A DNA stretch of 64,000 bases from Punctularia strigosozonata HHB-11173 SS5 (GCF_000264995.1 NW_006767444.1:833252-897251); one strand, 5' to 3'; shown: positions 47,651 through 60,657, numbered from the stretch's first letter. A program made the numbers and translations. The notes: generated by a model not told the origin, from the letters alone.

Positions 47651-50101
47651 ATGGCATCCTGGTTAAAGGCATCTAATTGGGAGCTCGAACCTGATGCAGG
47701 CGACCCCGCAGGAAAAGGATGGAGCAACAAGGATATGGAACCTGTCCCTCCGCACCTGAGGACTTGGTCGTCCTTCAATTATGTTATGTATTGGGTAAGC
47801 ATATCAACGCTGGCGGATCTTGGCCGCGACCTGAATAAATCTGCTCCTTAGATTTCAGGTGAGTCTGAGGTATAAGGACCTTTTTCACCCAGTACCGACT
47901 CACGTTGCTCTGCGCCCCAAGATGCCACCAATGTAGCGGTTTGGGAGCTCGCTTCGTGAGTGCTCCACACTATAGACTCGATGGTGTCTGCCCATTGACA
48001 AGCAGCGGTGGAAATGTAGCTCCATGATTGCTATTGGTCTCACATGGTACGCGTGATAGCTAGCATATCGTCTGGTACTCCGGCGTCATTGACCATTCGA
48101 GCTCCCAGGCGCCAAGCTCTACCTGCAATTGCGCTTGGCCACATCATCCTCTCGATCGTTATGGTTGCCAATGGCACGATCGGAGCTCGATTGCATGTCC
48201 CCTTTCCAGTGATGAACCGCAGTTCTTTTGGTTTCTACTTCTCCTACTTCTCAGTCATTAGCCGTGTCGTTCTCAGCATGTTCTGGTTTGGTGAGCATCG
48301 TGTTCATACAGTCAACATCCCCCATCTCAACAATTCTGATCCAGGCATTCAAACCTTTTCGGGGGGCGAGTGCGTCTATCAGGCAAGCGTGATATCACTA
48401 TTCCGGTCGGTCGCCTGATCCTTGTATAGATGCTCAAAGCGATTTGGCCTTCGCTTGCACACCTCCAGAATGGCCTGCCTTCCGGCAGTAACATCACAAC
48501 ATCCGGTAGGTAGTTTGTCCTTTATAACGACATTTTGAATCACTGATGAGCCGTAACCTGTTCCGGGAACCCAGGGATGATCTGCTATTTCATCTATTGG
48601 CTCGTCCAATTCCCCCTGATGTTCGTGTCTCCTCAGAACATTCGCTGGTTGTTTGTCGTGAAGGGAATTGTGGTCCCTTGTGCCTGGCTTGCGATGTTGA
48701 TATGGTCTTTCGTCAAGGCAAGCACTCGTAGCTTAGGGCGTGGGTCGTATGACTGATTATACTCCAGGTGCCTTCCAAATCTCCAGGAGGATTATTCGTA
48801 CAGCACAGCAGCATCAGCGGCTCGGATCTTTCCTGGGCATGGCTCGCCGCACTCAACTCTGCCCTCGGGCTTTATTCAACGCTCACTGTCAACATTCCTG
48901 ACTTCACGGTTCGTTGCATGAAATTAGCGCCCGTTCTGCCAATGCATTACTGACTGTTGCCACAGCGTTACGCCAAGGACGAGCGAGCGTAAGTCAAGTT
49001 CATGGTGTTAACGTCTCATGGCGCTAATTTAGATGCTGTATCAGTCAGTTCATCCAACTGGGTATTATTCCTATCGCCTTCACGTTCTGCGGCTTCATCG
49101 GTATGGCTGTCACCAGTGCCGGCATCCACCTCTACGGTGAGGTCCTCTGGGACCCTCTCCGCCTCATTGACAAGTGGGACAACCGCGCGGCTGCGTTCTT
49201 TGCCTCGTTCGCATTCGTCCTTACGACACTCGGGACCAACATTTCCGCAAACTCACTCTCGGCCGGCAACGATATGACCGCGCTCCTGCCCAAGTATATA
49301 AACATCAGAAGAGGACAGGTCATTTGTGCGATCCTGGGTGGTTGGGCCATGGCTCCGTGGGAGATTTTGGCCAACGCTACGGGGTTCTTGAACTTCATGA
49401 ATGGATACACAGTATTCCTGGGTCCATTCGCAGGGATTATGTATGTATCACCTTAGAATGTTTTCGTCGATGTGGACGCTCTAACCGAATTTGCCTCAGG
49501 GTGACCGATGTACGTTACTATGCTACTAAACCTGTGGTCAAGGTCTAGATTGACGTGATTGATCGCAAACAGTATTGGCTTGTACATCGCTGCAAAGTCG
49601 ATGTTCCGGCGATGTATCTGCCTCATGGTCGATATCGCTACGTCGGTGGCGTGGTGAGTCTTTCCGAACGCGAACACTGCCGCGCCTTTCATCAGCTCAT
49701 ACGGGATGCCACAGAATTGGCGTGCAGCATTTGCGCTCCTCTGCTCTGTACCCCCGACGGTGCCTGGGCTAATCAAGTCGATCAACTCAAACATCGAGGT
49801 TGGGTCCGCAAAACACTTGTTTGACATCGCGTGGTTATTTGGGGTACGCCTTTTCTCATGTCCGTTCTCCAGAGTGACACACTGACATGAAACATTTGTC
49901 AAGTTTATCGTGTCGTCCCTGATTTACTATGCCAGTTCAACGCTCTTTCCGGCGAAAGAAACATACCTTGATGAAGCGATCCACGTGGTGTACGACGAAG
50001 AACCGAGGGCAAGCATCTCTGTGGATGTTGGTGACGAGAACACCGAGGAAGATAACAAGAAATTTATGCCACCGGTGAAGGTCTCGACGTATACAGTATA
50101 A
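47651..50101 (+). CDS. NCS1 nucleobase:cation symporter, copy 2
   Basis: A tandem paralogue of the permease at 43952, on the same strand and with the same exon plan. It starts MASWLKASNWELEPDAGDP and ends KVSTYTV, stop TAA 50099-50101. The middle block from MAVTSAGIHLYGE to GPFAGIM differs from copy 1 at only four of 113 residues (A/T, A/T, L/M, S/N), while the soluble C-terminal tail is much more diverged. VNWRAAFALLCSVPPTVPGL and the LFDIAWLFGFIV span are spliced across an intron near 49655-49710 and 49842-49905. No break was seen. Near-identity in the transport core suggests a recent duplication with a shared or related substrate. Confidence 0.88.
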
Positions 50102-53100
50102 GACCGGGGCGACGGAGGTGATCACAGCGAGTTCGCGACCAGCGTTACCAGGGTGAAAGGATGAACAAGAAGAGGTGCCAGATCGTATACATGCTTTAAT
50201 GTAAAAACTGCTTGGAAGATATCCTATCGTATAGCTTAGGACGGTATCAGTGCACAAAATCGACCTGAAAGACAAGGGCGTCACTACGCGAACGCGTGAC
50301 TGATCAATCGATCACGTGCAGCGCGACTTGCACACCGCGAGCGGACGCGTCGACGTCGCCCCTCCTTACCTCCTTCCTCGATACAACTACGTCCTGCCCC
50401 TCCGCTGGTCATCCTCGGCACCCACACCTTTCCCCGCCCTCAACGCTCCAGGCGGCCTGTCCGCCGCGCCCGCACCTGTGCCACCAACCTCGCGTCCCCA
50501 TCCAGCCAACATGTCCATTCCCGTCGTGGAGTGTGCTCTAACCCTAAGGACTCCCTCTCGATGATTGCGATCCCCCCCTTGCTCGTGCGAACCTTCTCGT
50601 GGTCAAGAGCGACAGGCTAGCGTGACCCGTGCTTCAACTGCGACGGTGTACGACTGAAACCCCCAAGGCTTCGACGCGGTGATGACAGACCCTCCATGCT
50701 CGTGCATCCGTCGCTCGCGATGATGGCCCTGAAACTCCACCGCGCATCTCCGGAACATGTCGCTGCCACTTTCCGCATTCCGCATCTCATACGGATATCG
50801 GGCGCGTCGCCTCGGGACCTCGCGCCTTCCGCCGGCTCTGCTACTTCCGCACAGAGTAGTCGAGTGGGCGCTGACCTGGCCTCGCAGTGCTCCTCTCGGG
50901 CTATTCAATGTAGCATCCGCTGATGCTCGGCGCGAGAAGGCGACGTCGGATGGCTGCGTATCATACGATTGTGGTGGCGGTCAAGGCGTGCGCGAACATC
51001 AGAGAATGCGTCCCTCGGATATGATGGAGGGCACGGCCGGAGCAAGTTCCCCGCGCGCTTGAGCACGGTCTCGTCATTCAATCTGCGCAAAGTGGCACTC
51101 GTACGGAACCTCGCAGGTTCTCTCACCCGCCACTTGTCGCTCAGCCTTTTAGGTTGTGCAACCTCCGATCGAACTCGAATCACGGTACAGCTTCGCATAT
51201 GTGCCGCACACATACCGAGCACTCCGCACAGGATCCAATCTATCGACCTCTCCTCGAGTGGCGCATCTTCCCTGCCTGCCAGGTCAGGATGCGGCGCGCC
51301 TGCTCCCCACCTGGCAACCTTTCAGCTGGATCGCTTGCCATGGGTCGCCCCCACCGTCCTCGCAAGTCACCAGTTCATCTGGGACTTCAGACGGCGGACG
51401 GACAGGGACCCTAAAGCGTTGGCTAGCGCAATCAAATCCGCATGGCTAAGGGGACGCTGTAGACGGTGGACCATCACAGGACTGCGACGTTGCACGCGGA
51501 TCAACAGGACCCATAACGGAAAGTGTGGTCCGAGGACTCAATGACTCAACGAAGTTGGGCAGAATGCGTAGGCGCCGCTGTGTTGGAGAATGAGGTGTCG
51601 GCTTCGGCTGTCGATGAACTCGTGCTCCCTCATGCTCATCATCTGTTCCCCTTATCGTGCCCTTCCCTTGACGGAAGGCGCGCTGTGAACTGTCCACAGC
51701 GCTGGTGCTACCCGCTCCCGCGACGCTGCTCACACAAGTTTGAAGTTAGATGCGGCGCACATCCTGACCGCGCCAGATTCGGCCACTCGGGTCGTCACGA
51801 TCGATCTCGTCGCGGAGACCCTTCGGCCGTGAGTCGGATTGACGCTCTCCCAGGCCGTCAATCGCGAAGGCCCGACGTTGCCTTAGGTTGCCGCCCGCGC
51901 TCCGCCAAGATTTTTTCGCTCTACTGCTTGGCTTTGCACTCCCGCCGCCTTGGGCCCGCTCGTGCGAGGACACGCTCCTAGATCCTGCCAGATGCGATAC
52001 CTACGGGCATCGGGCCGCGTAGTTGCGCAGCCCCGTCGCATCAGAGTTTCGGCTCGCTTTGGTCCGGATCTGGTTTGGCTCGTCAGCCACGAGCGGAGCA
52101 GCGGGACCTGCACCTCGAACTGCCGGGAGTCAGCGACCGCTTGGCGTAGATGCGCGGGATCTACGGCTTCCGATGGGTGTGTCAGTGGCTGGTTGGCGGA
52201 TTACGCACGGGGAGACGCAGCCGATGATCGACGAAGGCGAGCGGTGGATTGTGCATGGCTCCTGCTGGTCCCGTTTCTGGCGCTCAAAGGTCAGGATTCA
52301 TCTTACATCATCTTCGTGCAGTTGCTTCGGTCGCGGGCGGGCCTCGTGGCTGGCTGGCCTGGCGTCGAGCTTCTCGTCGCTGGATGTATCCCCAGCTTGA
52401 TCTTCGGGTCGTTGGGTGAGGCGCTGGTCGACAGTTGCTTTGCTGGGCCCTGCTGGCTGCTGTTGGCCCATTGGAGCAGAGTGGGAAGTATGCGCCGCGT
52501 TGTTTCGCTGCCGTTCGGTAGCGCATTTGCAGGAGGGCGGCGCTCTGTGCCGGTCGAGTAGCGGAAGATGTTGGTTTGCGCCTTGGCGCGAATGGCACGA
52601 GGTTTTCGAGACGGTGCTATCGATCCTCAACAATTTTTTGAACCTTCGCTGGCTTTCGTGGCCGCTGAACGACCAGCATACCCTACTATATATTTGTACA
52701 GCATGCCTGACCTCTATCGTCGATGTCCTCCATCTTGAGGTCATGCCTACCCGGAAGTCCGTCGGGTCATCAGGAGTCTGAACCGCGATGTGATATCGAG
52801 TAATGGATGCATGATGCTGGGAGTCCTTCATATCCGAAGGCGAGAAAGATGTCTGTCCGCAAATTGACACAGGACGCGGTTCAACCGGGGACACAGTCAC
52901 GGACTACGGGCGCTGCGAATGGCAGGGTGAAGGAGAAGTCCGTGGACTGAGACTCGAGAGGCGTTGAGATCAATATGTTTTGTGGATCTCCGGAGTACTC
53001 TTGTGCTGAGCTGAGTATACGGTCCGAGATATCTTGCACTTTACGGAGCGGGTCTAAGATACGCGCAATAAGATGAAGCAAGTACTACTGTACGACTCTT

Positions 53101-53230
53101 CTGTACTTATCGCCGCGCCGAAGCCACACGGGAAACATGGATTCGGACGTGAGAGCCTCATGGCAGCTTGTTCGCGTGCCTCGCCATAGGTCGCCTTTGT
53201 TGAGCGTAGACTTGATCACCGACGTCGACC
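50102..53230. other. 3.1 kb without a recognised gene
   Basis: Between the second permease and the amidohydrolase lies a GC-rich stretch open in several frames on both strands (for example 51523-51981 on plus and 52298-52900 on minus), with translations rich in Ser, Arg, Pro and Ala that match no family I know. No inverted or direct terminal repeats, target duplications or convincing exon chains were found. It could be a decayed gene or element, a non-coding RNA locus, or a lineage-specific gene. Confidence 0.45.
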
Positions 53231-55774
53231 ATGGAGGGCAAGGGAGAGGGAGATCCGACTGTCTTCGTGAAACTCGTGCAAGTACCTCCTCCGGCGCCAG
53301 TTGCTACAACCCGACGGCTTCTCCTTGGGATCTCTCTGGCGTTGTCTGCATCCTTTGCTCTGTACCACAACCTCGGTACCGCTCCGAGCGTAGCAGGAAC
53401 GGCGCTTCCTCAGACCTATGCTGTCTGCTCAGACTCGAAGGACATATGGACCGTTGACGAAGCTTCGCCTCGAGTGGAATGCGTAGGCATCAACGAGGGA
53501 TATATCCTTGCTACGGGCGCGTTCGGTGCGGTTCCTGCGCTTCATTGTCGTATGGACCATGGCTTATACGCTTTTTCACAGAGGAAGTGCAGTCGCGCGT
53601 CGCCGAGCGAGGTGTTTCTCCAGAGGAGCTTACAGTGTATAAGGTGAAGTCTGGGTCGGTCGTCCTTCCAGGGCTGGCAGGCGAGTCTCTATGCTCAACT
53701 CCGGTGTCTCTTGACTGACCACGGCTCTTTCAGATGCGCACGCTCACGTACTCGACTATGGGTTCGCTATGCAACTGCCGCTGGCAGGCTCCAGCTCGGT
53801 CTCCGGTGAGCCGCACGGATTTTCTACGCAGAGTGCCTTTGGCTGAATTTACGCTCCCCAGAGGTCGTTGACCGTGTTCGGAAGTATATACTCTCCCGCC
53901 CTGACGTTCTGAACGACACGAGCCGATGGATCCAAGGGATGGGTTGGGACCAGACGAGATGGCAGAACAAAGAATTCCCGACGGCAGTGAGCAGTTTGGA
54001 CTCTCTTTACCGACACTTCACTGATGCGTACTCGCTCTAGAACGATCTGGATAGCGACCCATTGCTGCGCGGACGGCCGATCGCGTTGTCTCGTGTAGAC
54101 GGACACGCGTCATGGGTCTCGAATACGGTGTTGGATCTTATGGGAGATCTCCCGGACACTGTCAATGGCGGGGCCATCCTCCGCGTCGATGGCAAACCTA
54201 CTGGTGAGCGTCAGAAGTGGCTCACTCGTCCGGAGATTCATACTAGCTCCAGGTGTCTTCCTCGACAACGCCATGGGCCTCATTCCCATTCCGTCCTCTT
54301 CTCCGAGCGAGCTGCACGAATATGCCGAGAGGACGTACAAAGACGCTCTGGCGGTGGGATTGACCTCAATACATGACGCCATGTCGTCACCGGACAGGAT
54401 CGCGTTCTTCGCCGAGTACGTTATGAGCCCGTTGCCGCCATTGATCCGATATTCAATGACATTTAGACAGGCCGAGGAGGGTAATCTTCCAGTGAGCTTG
54501 CTCTTTCTTGACAAATTTGTATATCTTGAAAGACTTGCCAGCTCCGTTTGTACCTCATGGGCAACGTCAACTCCGATAATTACTGGGGAAAGCAAATCCC
54601 GAAACTCTTCAACTATGGCAAGGATGCCCGCCTGAACGTCCGCAGCGTCAAGCTCTTCACGGATGGTATGGACGACGCACTTCGTTCGCTGCCGCATCAT
54701 AACCTGGTATGCAGGAGCACTGGGATCGTGGGGCGCAGCGCTCCTCGAGCCCTACTCCGACAACAGCAATACCACCGGTATCATGCGCAGCACACCGAAG
54801 GCCCTCTCTTCCCTGGTGAAAAAGTTCTGGAAAGACGGGTTCCAGGTGGTCAGTCGTGCTTTTTTATTCCTTCTATCCGGCTTAACCGTCTTCGTGCAGA
54901 ACATTCACTGCATCGGCGACCGCGCCAACAAGGTGGTGCTCGACATCTTCGAGGATATTCTTGCCAGCAAGCCACTCGCGGGGATCTTCGGATACGGAAT
55001 GAACACGAACGTAACAGAGATGCGGCCCCGAATCGAACACGCGCAGATCATGCAGCTCAGCGATATAGAGCGCGTTGGGAGGCTGGGTGTGATTACGAGC
55101 GTGCAGCCCACCCATGCGTAAGTCGATTTGTTCTGTACGTTGGGGGTGCAACACTGAGATTTCGATTTTTTTTGCAGTACGAGCGATATGTGGTATGCGG
55201 AAACACGTTTGGTGGGTACTGATGGTTGAGCGTTACCTAAATAACAACGTTGGTGACAGGGGTCGGAAAGAATCAAGGGCGCGTACGCGTACCAAACTTT
55301 GCTTCAGTATGCTCGATTCTCCTCATATTATAAGCAGCGTCTAAGTCGAATGTCTCCTTAGAGCGTCACCCGTGAAGGTACTCCCCTTGGGGTCCGACTT
55401 CCCTGTTGAGGGCATAAATCCGCTGCTCGGATTCTACGCCGCGGTGTCACGCTTATCTACAGATGGGAAGTCGCCAGCAGGGGATGAGGGATGGTACGGG
55501 ACCTCTCCTTCATCTCGTTTGAGATCGTCATTGATAGGCGTGTGGCAGGTATCCCGCAGAAAAGCTCACTCGGGAGCAGGCCTTGAAAGGGATGACCCTC
55601 GACGCGGCATACGCGTCGTTTGCGGAGAGCGAGCTCGGCTCGCTCGTGCCCGGGAAGAAGGCCGACTTCGTCGTCCTAGACGGCAACATCATGACCGTGC
55701 CCGTCCACAAGATTCTGAGATCGAGGGTGACTGCGACCGTGATTGACGGAGCTCTTGCATACGGGTCCTTGTGA
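53231..55774 (+). CDS. YtcJ-type amidohydrolase, membrane-anchored
   Basis: A metal-dependent hydrolase of the amidohydrolase family 3 (YtcJ-like, an imidazolonepropionase-like fold). A cytosolic N-terminus is followed by one hydrophobic span (RRLLLGISLALSASFALYHN), predicting a signal-anchored protein with the enzyme in the secretory lumen or outside. The HxH metal site DAHAHVLDYG follows near 53735. Then come SRWIQGMGWDQTRWQ, LSRVDGHASWVSN, GLTSIHDAMSSPDRI, VKLFTDG with LGSWGAALLEPY, HCIGDRANK near 54912, RIEHAQIM, TSVQPTHATSDMWYAE, and the final metal-ligand block GSDFPVEGINP near 55395. The C-terminus returns to the beta-sandwich (GKKADFVVLDGNIM) and ends at TGA 55772-55774. About ten introns are present and no break was seen. 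The substrate is unknown. Confidence 0.82.
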
Positions 55775-56431
55775 TGATATACATCGCACGGTATCTCCAT
55801 TCACCGCACACCTTGCGCCGAAATAGGACATCGAAGGACGATATCGGGCTTCAGGTGACTTGATGTGAAGTACTCAGTGTACTCGAGTACATCATGTCGT
55901 AATGAGCGTAGCAGGATGTGCAGGGAATATGCGCGACTATGCATATTATGTACTGCACAGTGCCCTAGTATCAGCATCAAGCATTAGGCATCGGGCCCAG
56001 ATCAAGGTTGGAAAATGACGACGGGGTGTCCCAGGCGCCGACGTCATGGCGACCTGCTGGAAGCGAAGTTTCGCAGGGATTCGTCCCGCGCTTCTCTTCC
56101 GACGTCCAGGTCTCATATACCGTCAGTACTTGCAGCTACAGCCTACAGGGCGTGGAGCAGGGCTCGATTAAACATTGGCACGGCCACAAATGCCATCATA
56201 CTCGACAAGGCTTGAAAATCGCAGCTTTCGAACCTTGGACTTCGTCGTACATAAAATGCTATAACGCTATGAATGCCGCTTTTATCAAATTGCTTCTGGC
56301 TGCGTGCAATGCATCGTGTCCGATCTTGGCGCCAGGAATGCGGCCTGTCGCCGTATGCCGGTGAATCGTCCAATTTTTTCGACGGCCGCTTTTCTACAAC
56401 CAGCCGCACCGTCGTCGTCCGCCAAGACGCT
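55775..56431. other. Intergenic region
   Basis: About 650 bp between two plus-strand genes, holding the 3' flank of the amidohydrolase and the promoter of the DUF4470-MYND gene. An upstream open frame from 56273 runs into the MYND gene, so its 5' end could lie earlier. Nothing else was recognised. Confidence 0.45.
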
Positions 56432-58988
56432 ATGAGGACCATCGAGGAGCTCGCCAAGACTGTGAGCTGTATGAAAACCAAAAAGGAGAAGGCCGCCGAG
56501 TTTCTCGCCCACATGAACGCCCTAGATGCTTTTGAGCGCGAGAGAACCGAGGCGGGCATCTATGCGTTCCACAAGGATCGGCTGGTCTATATGGAACCCA
56601 TCGCCGCGTTGATGAAGGCTCATGAGATCAGTTGGGCAGACCTCTCGCCGCTCATTCCCACCACTGATTGGTCTATAAAACGAGTGCCGTGCGCCTACCT
56701 GAACCCAATGAACAAGGCGGACCCGGAATGCAACAAGGAAGGCCTTTTCTCGTGCTCTACGTGCAGATTAGTCAAGTACTGTTCCAAAGTACGCGTACTA
56801 TTTCTATCGCGGCTTGGATGAATGCTTACCGGGTACGTCACCACCAGGAGTGCCAGGCAAAACATTGGAAGATACATTCCAGAGGTCAGACCATGGTGTG
56901 CGCTTTTGGATCTCACTCGTTCACATCAAATCGTAGACTGCAAAAACAAAAGGAAGGGGTGGAAGCCGCACTGGGTCACAGAAGGGCGGACGCCAGAATA
57001 CTCCGCGTCAACGGACATCTCTCAGGAGGGTTCGGATCCTCTAAGGCATCGCTTGACTCTGTGAGTCTCTTCAAGGATAAGGTGGTTGGCTTCATTCTGA
57101 TGCCCTGGACGCGAAGCTGGGGCACTTTGCCTGCATACGACGTTCTAAATATCGCACAAAACGAGGGAACTTCCGTAGGCAGTCTCAACCTCATGTTCGC
57201 AAGTGCGTGCTTATGCCGTTTATGCCTCGTGCCCTGGCGTGATGTCTAATCAATGGATGCCAGACTCGGGTGATCTTCGCAACGTTATAAAGACAGTGAA
57301 TTCTCTCCCACTCGACTTCCAAGGGAAGACGACTATCGTGCTCAACGACCGTGATCCATGGATTACTGTGCGCAATGCCGTGATACTACGAACTCTCCGA
57401 GCCTCCGGGGACAAGAGGCTCCTTGCAGATATCGCGTACCATCTGTGGTATTCTGCATTCATCCCCGACTCGTACAGCATGACCTACGGCGACTATATCC
57501 ATGCCATTGGCGTTCACACGGGGGATCGGTATGACGTCAATTTGGGGGCCGCATCTGCGCTTCATGTAGAAGTAACGGCAGACGTGCGCGCACTGTGCAC
57601 GTCGCTCGTCGCGTCCGGCCACTTGTATTCATCCCGCGAGGCAGCTGTTGAGTACTCCATAGATCGGTGGGTTTACTTCGCGTAGCCCGCGGCGTTTCAT
57701 GTATTTGACCTATTTTGCACCAGACTCCGCGACGACTCGCATATTGATCTCCACGACCGCCACTACTACAGGCTTCGACCGTCCCACCGGTTAGCGCTAC
57801 GCGAGTACCGCTCATTCGGCTGCGTTGTACCGTTTGGCACGCACTTTACTCATTACCCGTCTCCGAATCGTCTGCTCTTCTCTCCTAAAGGGGAGTGGCT
57901 TCAGACTTCCGACGCGGATCCGCTCAACTCTTGGGAGTACGTCCTCTATCATTGTCACCCCTTCTCATCGGGACCCATAGTTGACCAAAACGCGCGCAGC
58001 ATCGAGGACGTCATCGAGGCCGGCAAAGCTTACGGCGCCAACGAGGAAGACGTCTACGGCTGCTTCTACTTCTACGTTACGGACCAGCTTGTCCAGTTCG
58101 CCGAACGGCTGGCCAACCTACGTCTGGTGTTCAAGCTCTTCAACTCGGAACCGAACGCGCTCGCGGCGTCGATCGTGTGCAACGGGAAACGCAGGCCGCT
58201 CGGCATCCCGAAGAAATTCAGGTTCGATCGGATCGACGTGTCGAACATGATGGACTTCGACTTTGGCGGCGTCGGTCCGACGTTGGAGACGTGGGGAGGG
58301 CTGCTGAGGAATAGCCCGCATGCGTGCATACTTGGGTATTTCTCGAGTTGGCCGGACGGCGAGCCCGATGCGGACGAAGCTAGCAATATATTAGAAGAGC
58401 TGCTCTCGTCTGGAAAGGCGCGTACCTTTGTTCTCCGACCCAGACCGCAGGCTCATACGTCTCCCAGATCTCCATGCCACCAGTTACCGACGATACCGCA
58501 GATTCCAACAACCATAATGCACGTGCGTCGTTCATCCAAGTCGGGCTCGAGGTGATGCACTCATCAGCTAGTTATCAGAGATGGCGTGGGCCATGGCGGC
58601 TCATTACCATGTTTGCGCGGCACTATACGATAACTCGGAAGCGTTCGAGGCATATCTCAACGAGGAGGGTCTTGAGCAGGCTCTCGAACGGAACGACCTA
58701 AGACGAAAGGAGGTCCGTACCGTCCTTCCTCGGGTGCGTTCACGGTCATATATATCTAGCCATCGACTAGATGTACTGAAACGTTCCTGTTCAGCGCCTC
58801 GGAGTTCCGTTGGATGCCCCGCCTTCGGCCCTCCCGCATTTCGAATCGGACGACAGCTGGTACTTGAAGGTGTGTCTATCTTCGACATGTTCCGCCCATG
58901 TGTGGCGCTGAACATACTGTCACAGACGACCATAGGGATCAGCATGTGGAACGAACGCTTCATCGAGATCGCGCGAGCTTCTTCATGA
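56432..58988 (+). CDS. MYND zinc finger - DUF4470 protein
   Basis: A basidiomycete family protein of unknown function combining a MYND zinc finger and a DUF4470 domain. From the ATG at 56432 (MRTIEELAKTVSC) it has a helical N-terminal part (EKAAEFLAHMNALDAFERER, ISWADLSPLIPTTDWSIKR). The MYND cluster follows, with CNKEGLFSCSTCRLVKYCSK, then an intron, then ECQAKHWKIHSR and DCKNKRKGWKP. DUF4470 covers about 57120-57660, with AYDVLNIAQNEGTSVGSLNL and TTIVLNDRDPWITVRNAVIL. A long C-terminal domain follows (SHRLALREYRSFGCVVPFGT, FRFDRIDVSNMMDFDFGGVG), ending EIARASS at TGA 58986-58988. MYND fingers bind proline-rich partners. It is convergent with the SRAP gene, 229 bp away. Confidence 0.8.
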
Positions 58989-59217
58989 GGTCGGAAAGCG
59001 CCGGCATATACGAAGTGGTGCCTACGCCCAGTGCAATAACGAGAATGAGATAATGAGGCGGGGATAGATTTGAAGCGTGGAATCTATATTACAGACACGA
59101 TAACGTACAGATGTGCGAGCACATACACTATTATTTAGAATACAAAGAACGAACAAAGCACAGCAAAACATGCGATAGCAACGAAAAACAAACAATGCCA
59201 TAGACTGAGTGCAATCT

Positions 59218-60657
59218 TCAAGCCTTCTTGAAGAATTGGGTGATCTTGGGAACGCCGTCCGAGCTTGCGGTCACGTCCTTCTTGGCCTTCTTCCTCGGAC
59301 TGGGCGTAGCACCCGATTTACGAGGCTTTTTTGTAGGAGTAAGCGGCACGGGAGGTAATGATTTAGCTTCAGGCACCGGTTTCTGTAGCAAGGCCCTTTT
59401 TAGCCAAAGCATGCGAGAAATAATGGGGATGGGGTACATACCTCGTCGATGTATTCCACCTGTCCACTATCATCCCAAGCAATCAATTTTTCTACTTTCT
59501 CTTCAGATTCTAGTTCATCGACCGTTTTGACCGGTGATGGCGAAGATGAATGGGAGCGAGGTCTTTTGTGGCTGGTTACTTTTATCGGGGTCGCGGGCGC
59601 AGAAGACGAAGGTTCTGCGTTGAACGACCGTCCATCACCCGAAGCGGAGGTGATCTTCCTTGGGGACTTGGCCTTGGCCTTGGCAAACATCGCTTCGATC
59701 CCGTCCTTCCGTTGAGAGATAGGGCGTATGAAACTATCGGATTCCGTCCCCACTTTCCCCACCTCCTTCGGCACTGGATAACTGGGAAGCATGCATCAAT
59801 TGGACTTCTTTGGCTCAAGGAAGAGAAAAGGCTTTAACGTGCCATTCAAGGGGATGCTCGGTATCATGATATGACTTCACAATCTCGGTCAGCTTCTGTG
59901 TCCATGTCCGGCTCGAGGTGTCGAGCCACGCATCCAGTGTCGCCTTGCTGGACAGTATGACAGGCTGGCGATCATGGAGCCACATGAACTCCTCGTTCGC
60001 TTCCGTGGTCACGATTGTGAACGTGTACAAAGGCTTGCTCTCGCCTTCGAGCACAGTGCAGTCGTACAAGCCTGCTAGGAACATCGGCTTGCCCTGCTCT
60101 GCGTGCTTGGTGAAGTGGGGTAGGCGGTCTTTACCCTTCTTGAGCCACTCAAAGTACCTACAAATCAGGCGTTGCGGGTGAACTAGTGAGCACCCGAAGA
60201 AAGGTAAGAGGCGGTAAATACCCTTCACAGATGACGGCACATCGGTTCTTTCCCTTTATGCTGTTCCACATAGTACCGCTCTCAAATCCCACGAGGTTCT
60301 CCATGCGCGCGTTAGTCGTGTTCAGGCTTTTATCTTCGTGCTTCGACCAGTGCGGCACCAATCCCCATTTCATTGTCTGGATCACATATGGAACATTTGA
60401 CGCTTTGTCGCTGAGACGGCCGTCGGTAGCATTTCGGCGACGAAGAACAGGGGCGTATGAGCGGGGCGCGATGTTGTGTCGCGGAGTGAACGCGTCCTCG
60501 TCGATCCATTCGAGGTCCTCGTCCGACGCGTCCGACGCATCACCGACTACATGTCGAATACTGGGGCGCTACAGGCGTACAATTCAGCTGGAGCTTGGAA
60601 TGCTAACGTCGCGAATGATAAAAGCACCGGTAAACCGAGAGAATATCGTCCGCACAT
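59218..60657 (-). CDS. SRAP-domain abasic-site peptidase (HMCES/YedK-like)
   Basis: An SOS-response-associated peptidase that crosslinks to abasic sites in single-stranded DNA through its N-terminal Cys2, after removal of Met1. The start MCGRYSLGLP at 60657 is joined by an intron (GTGCTT...CTGTAG) to RPSIRHVVGDASDASDEDLE. Family blocks are PRHNIAPRSYAPVLRRR, MKWGLVPHWSK with NTTNARMENL (the Asn site), AVICEG spliced to YFEWLKKGK (catalytic Glu), and LAGLYDCT followed by TFTIVTTEAN. The conserved His block is MWLHDRQPVIL. A basic, serine-rich extension of about 130 residues ends VPKITQFFKKA, which looks like a PCNA-interacting box (I-T-x-FF). Vertebrate HMCES also carries a C-terminal PIP-type motif. 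It is divergent from the TAF8-like gene, with 167 bp between starts. Confidence 0.88.

Noticed and set aside
50300-52600. Degenerate rRNA or transposon in the orphan stretch
   Set aside because: No conserved rRNA blocks, no terminal repeats and no target duplication could be found by eye.
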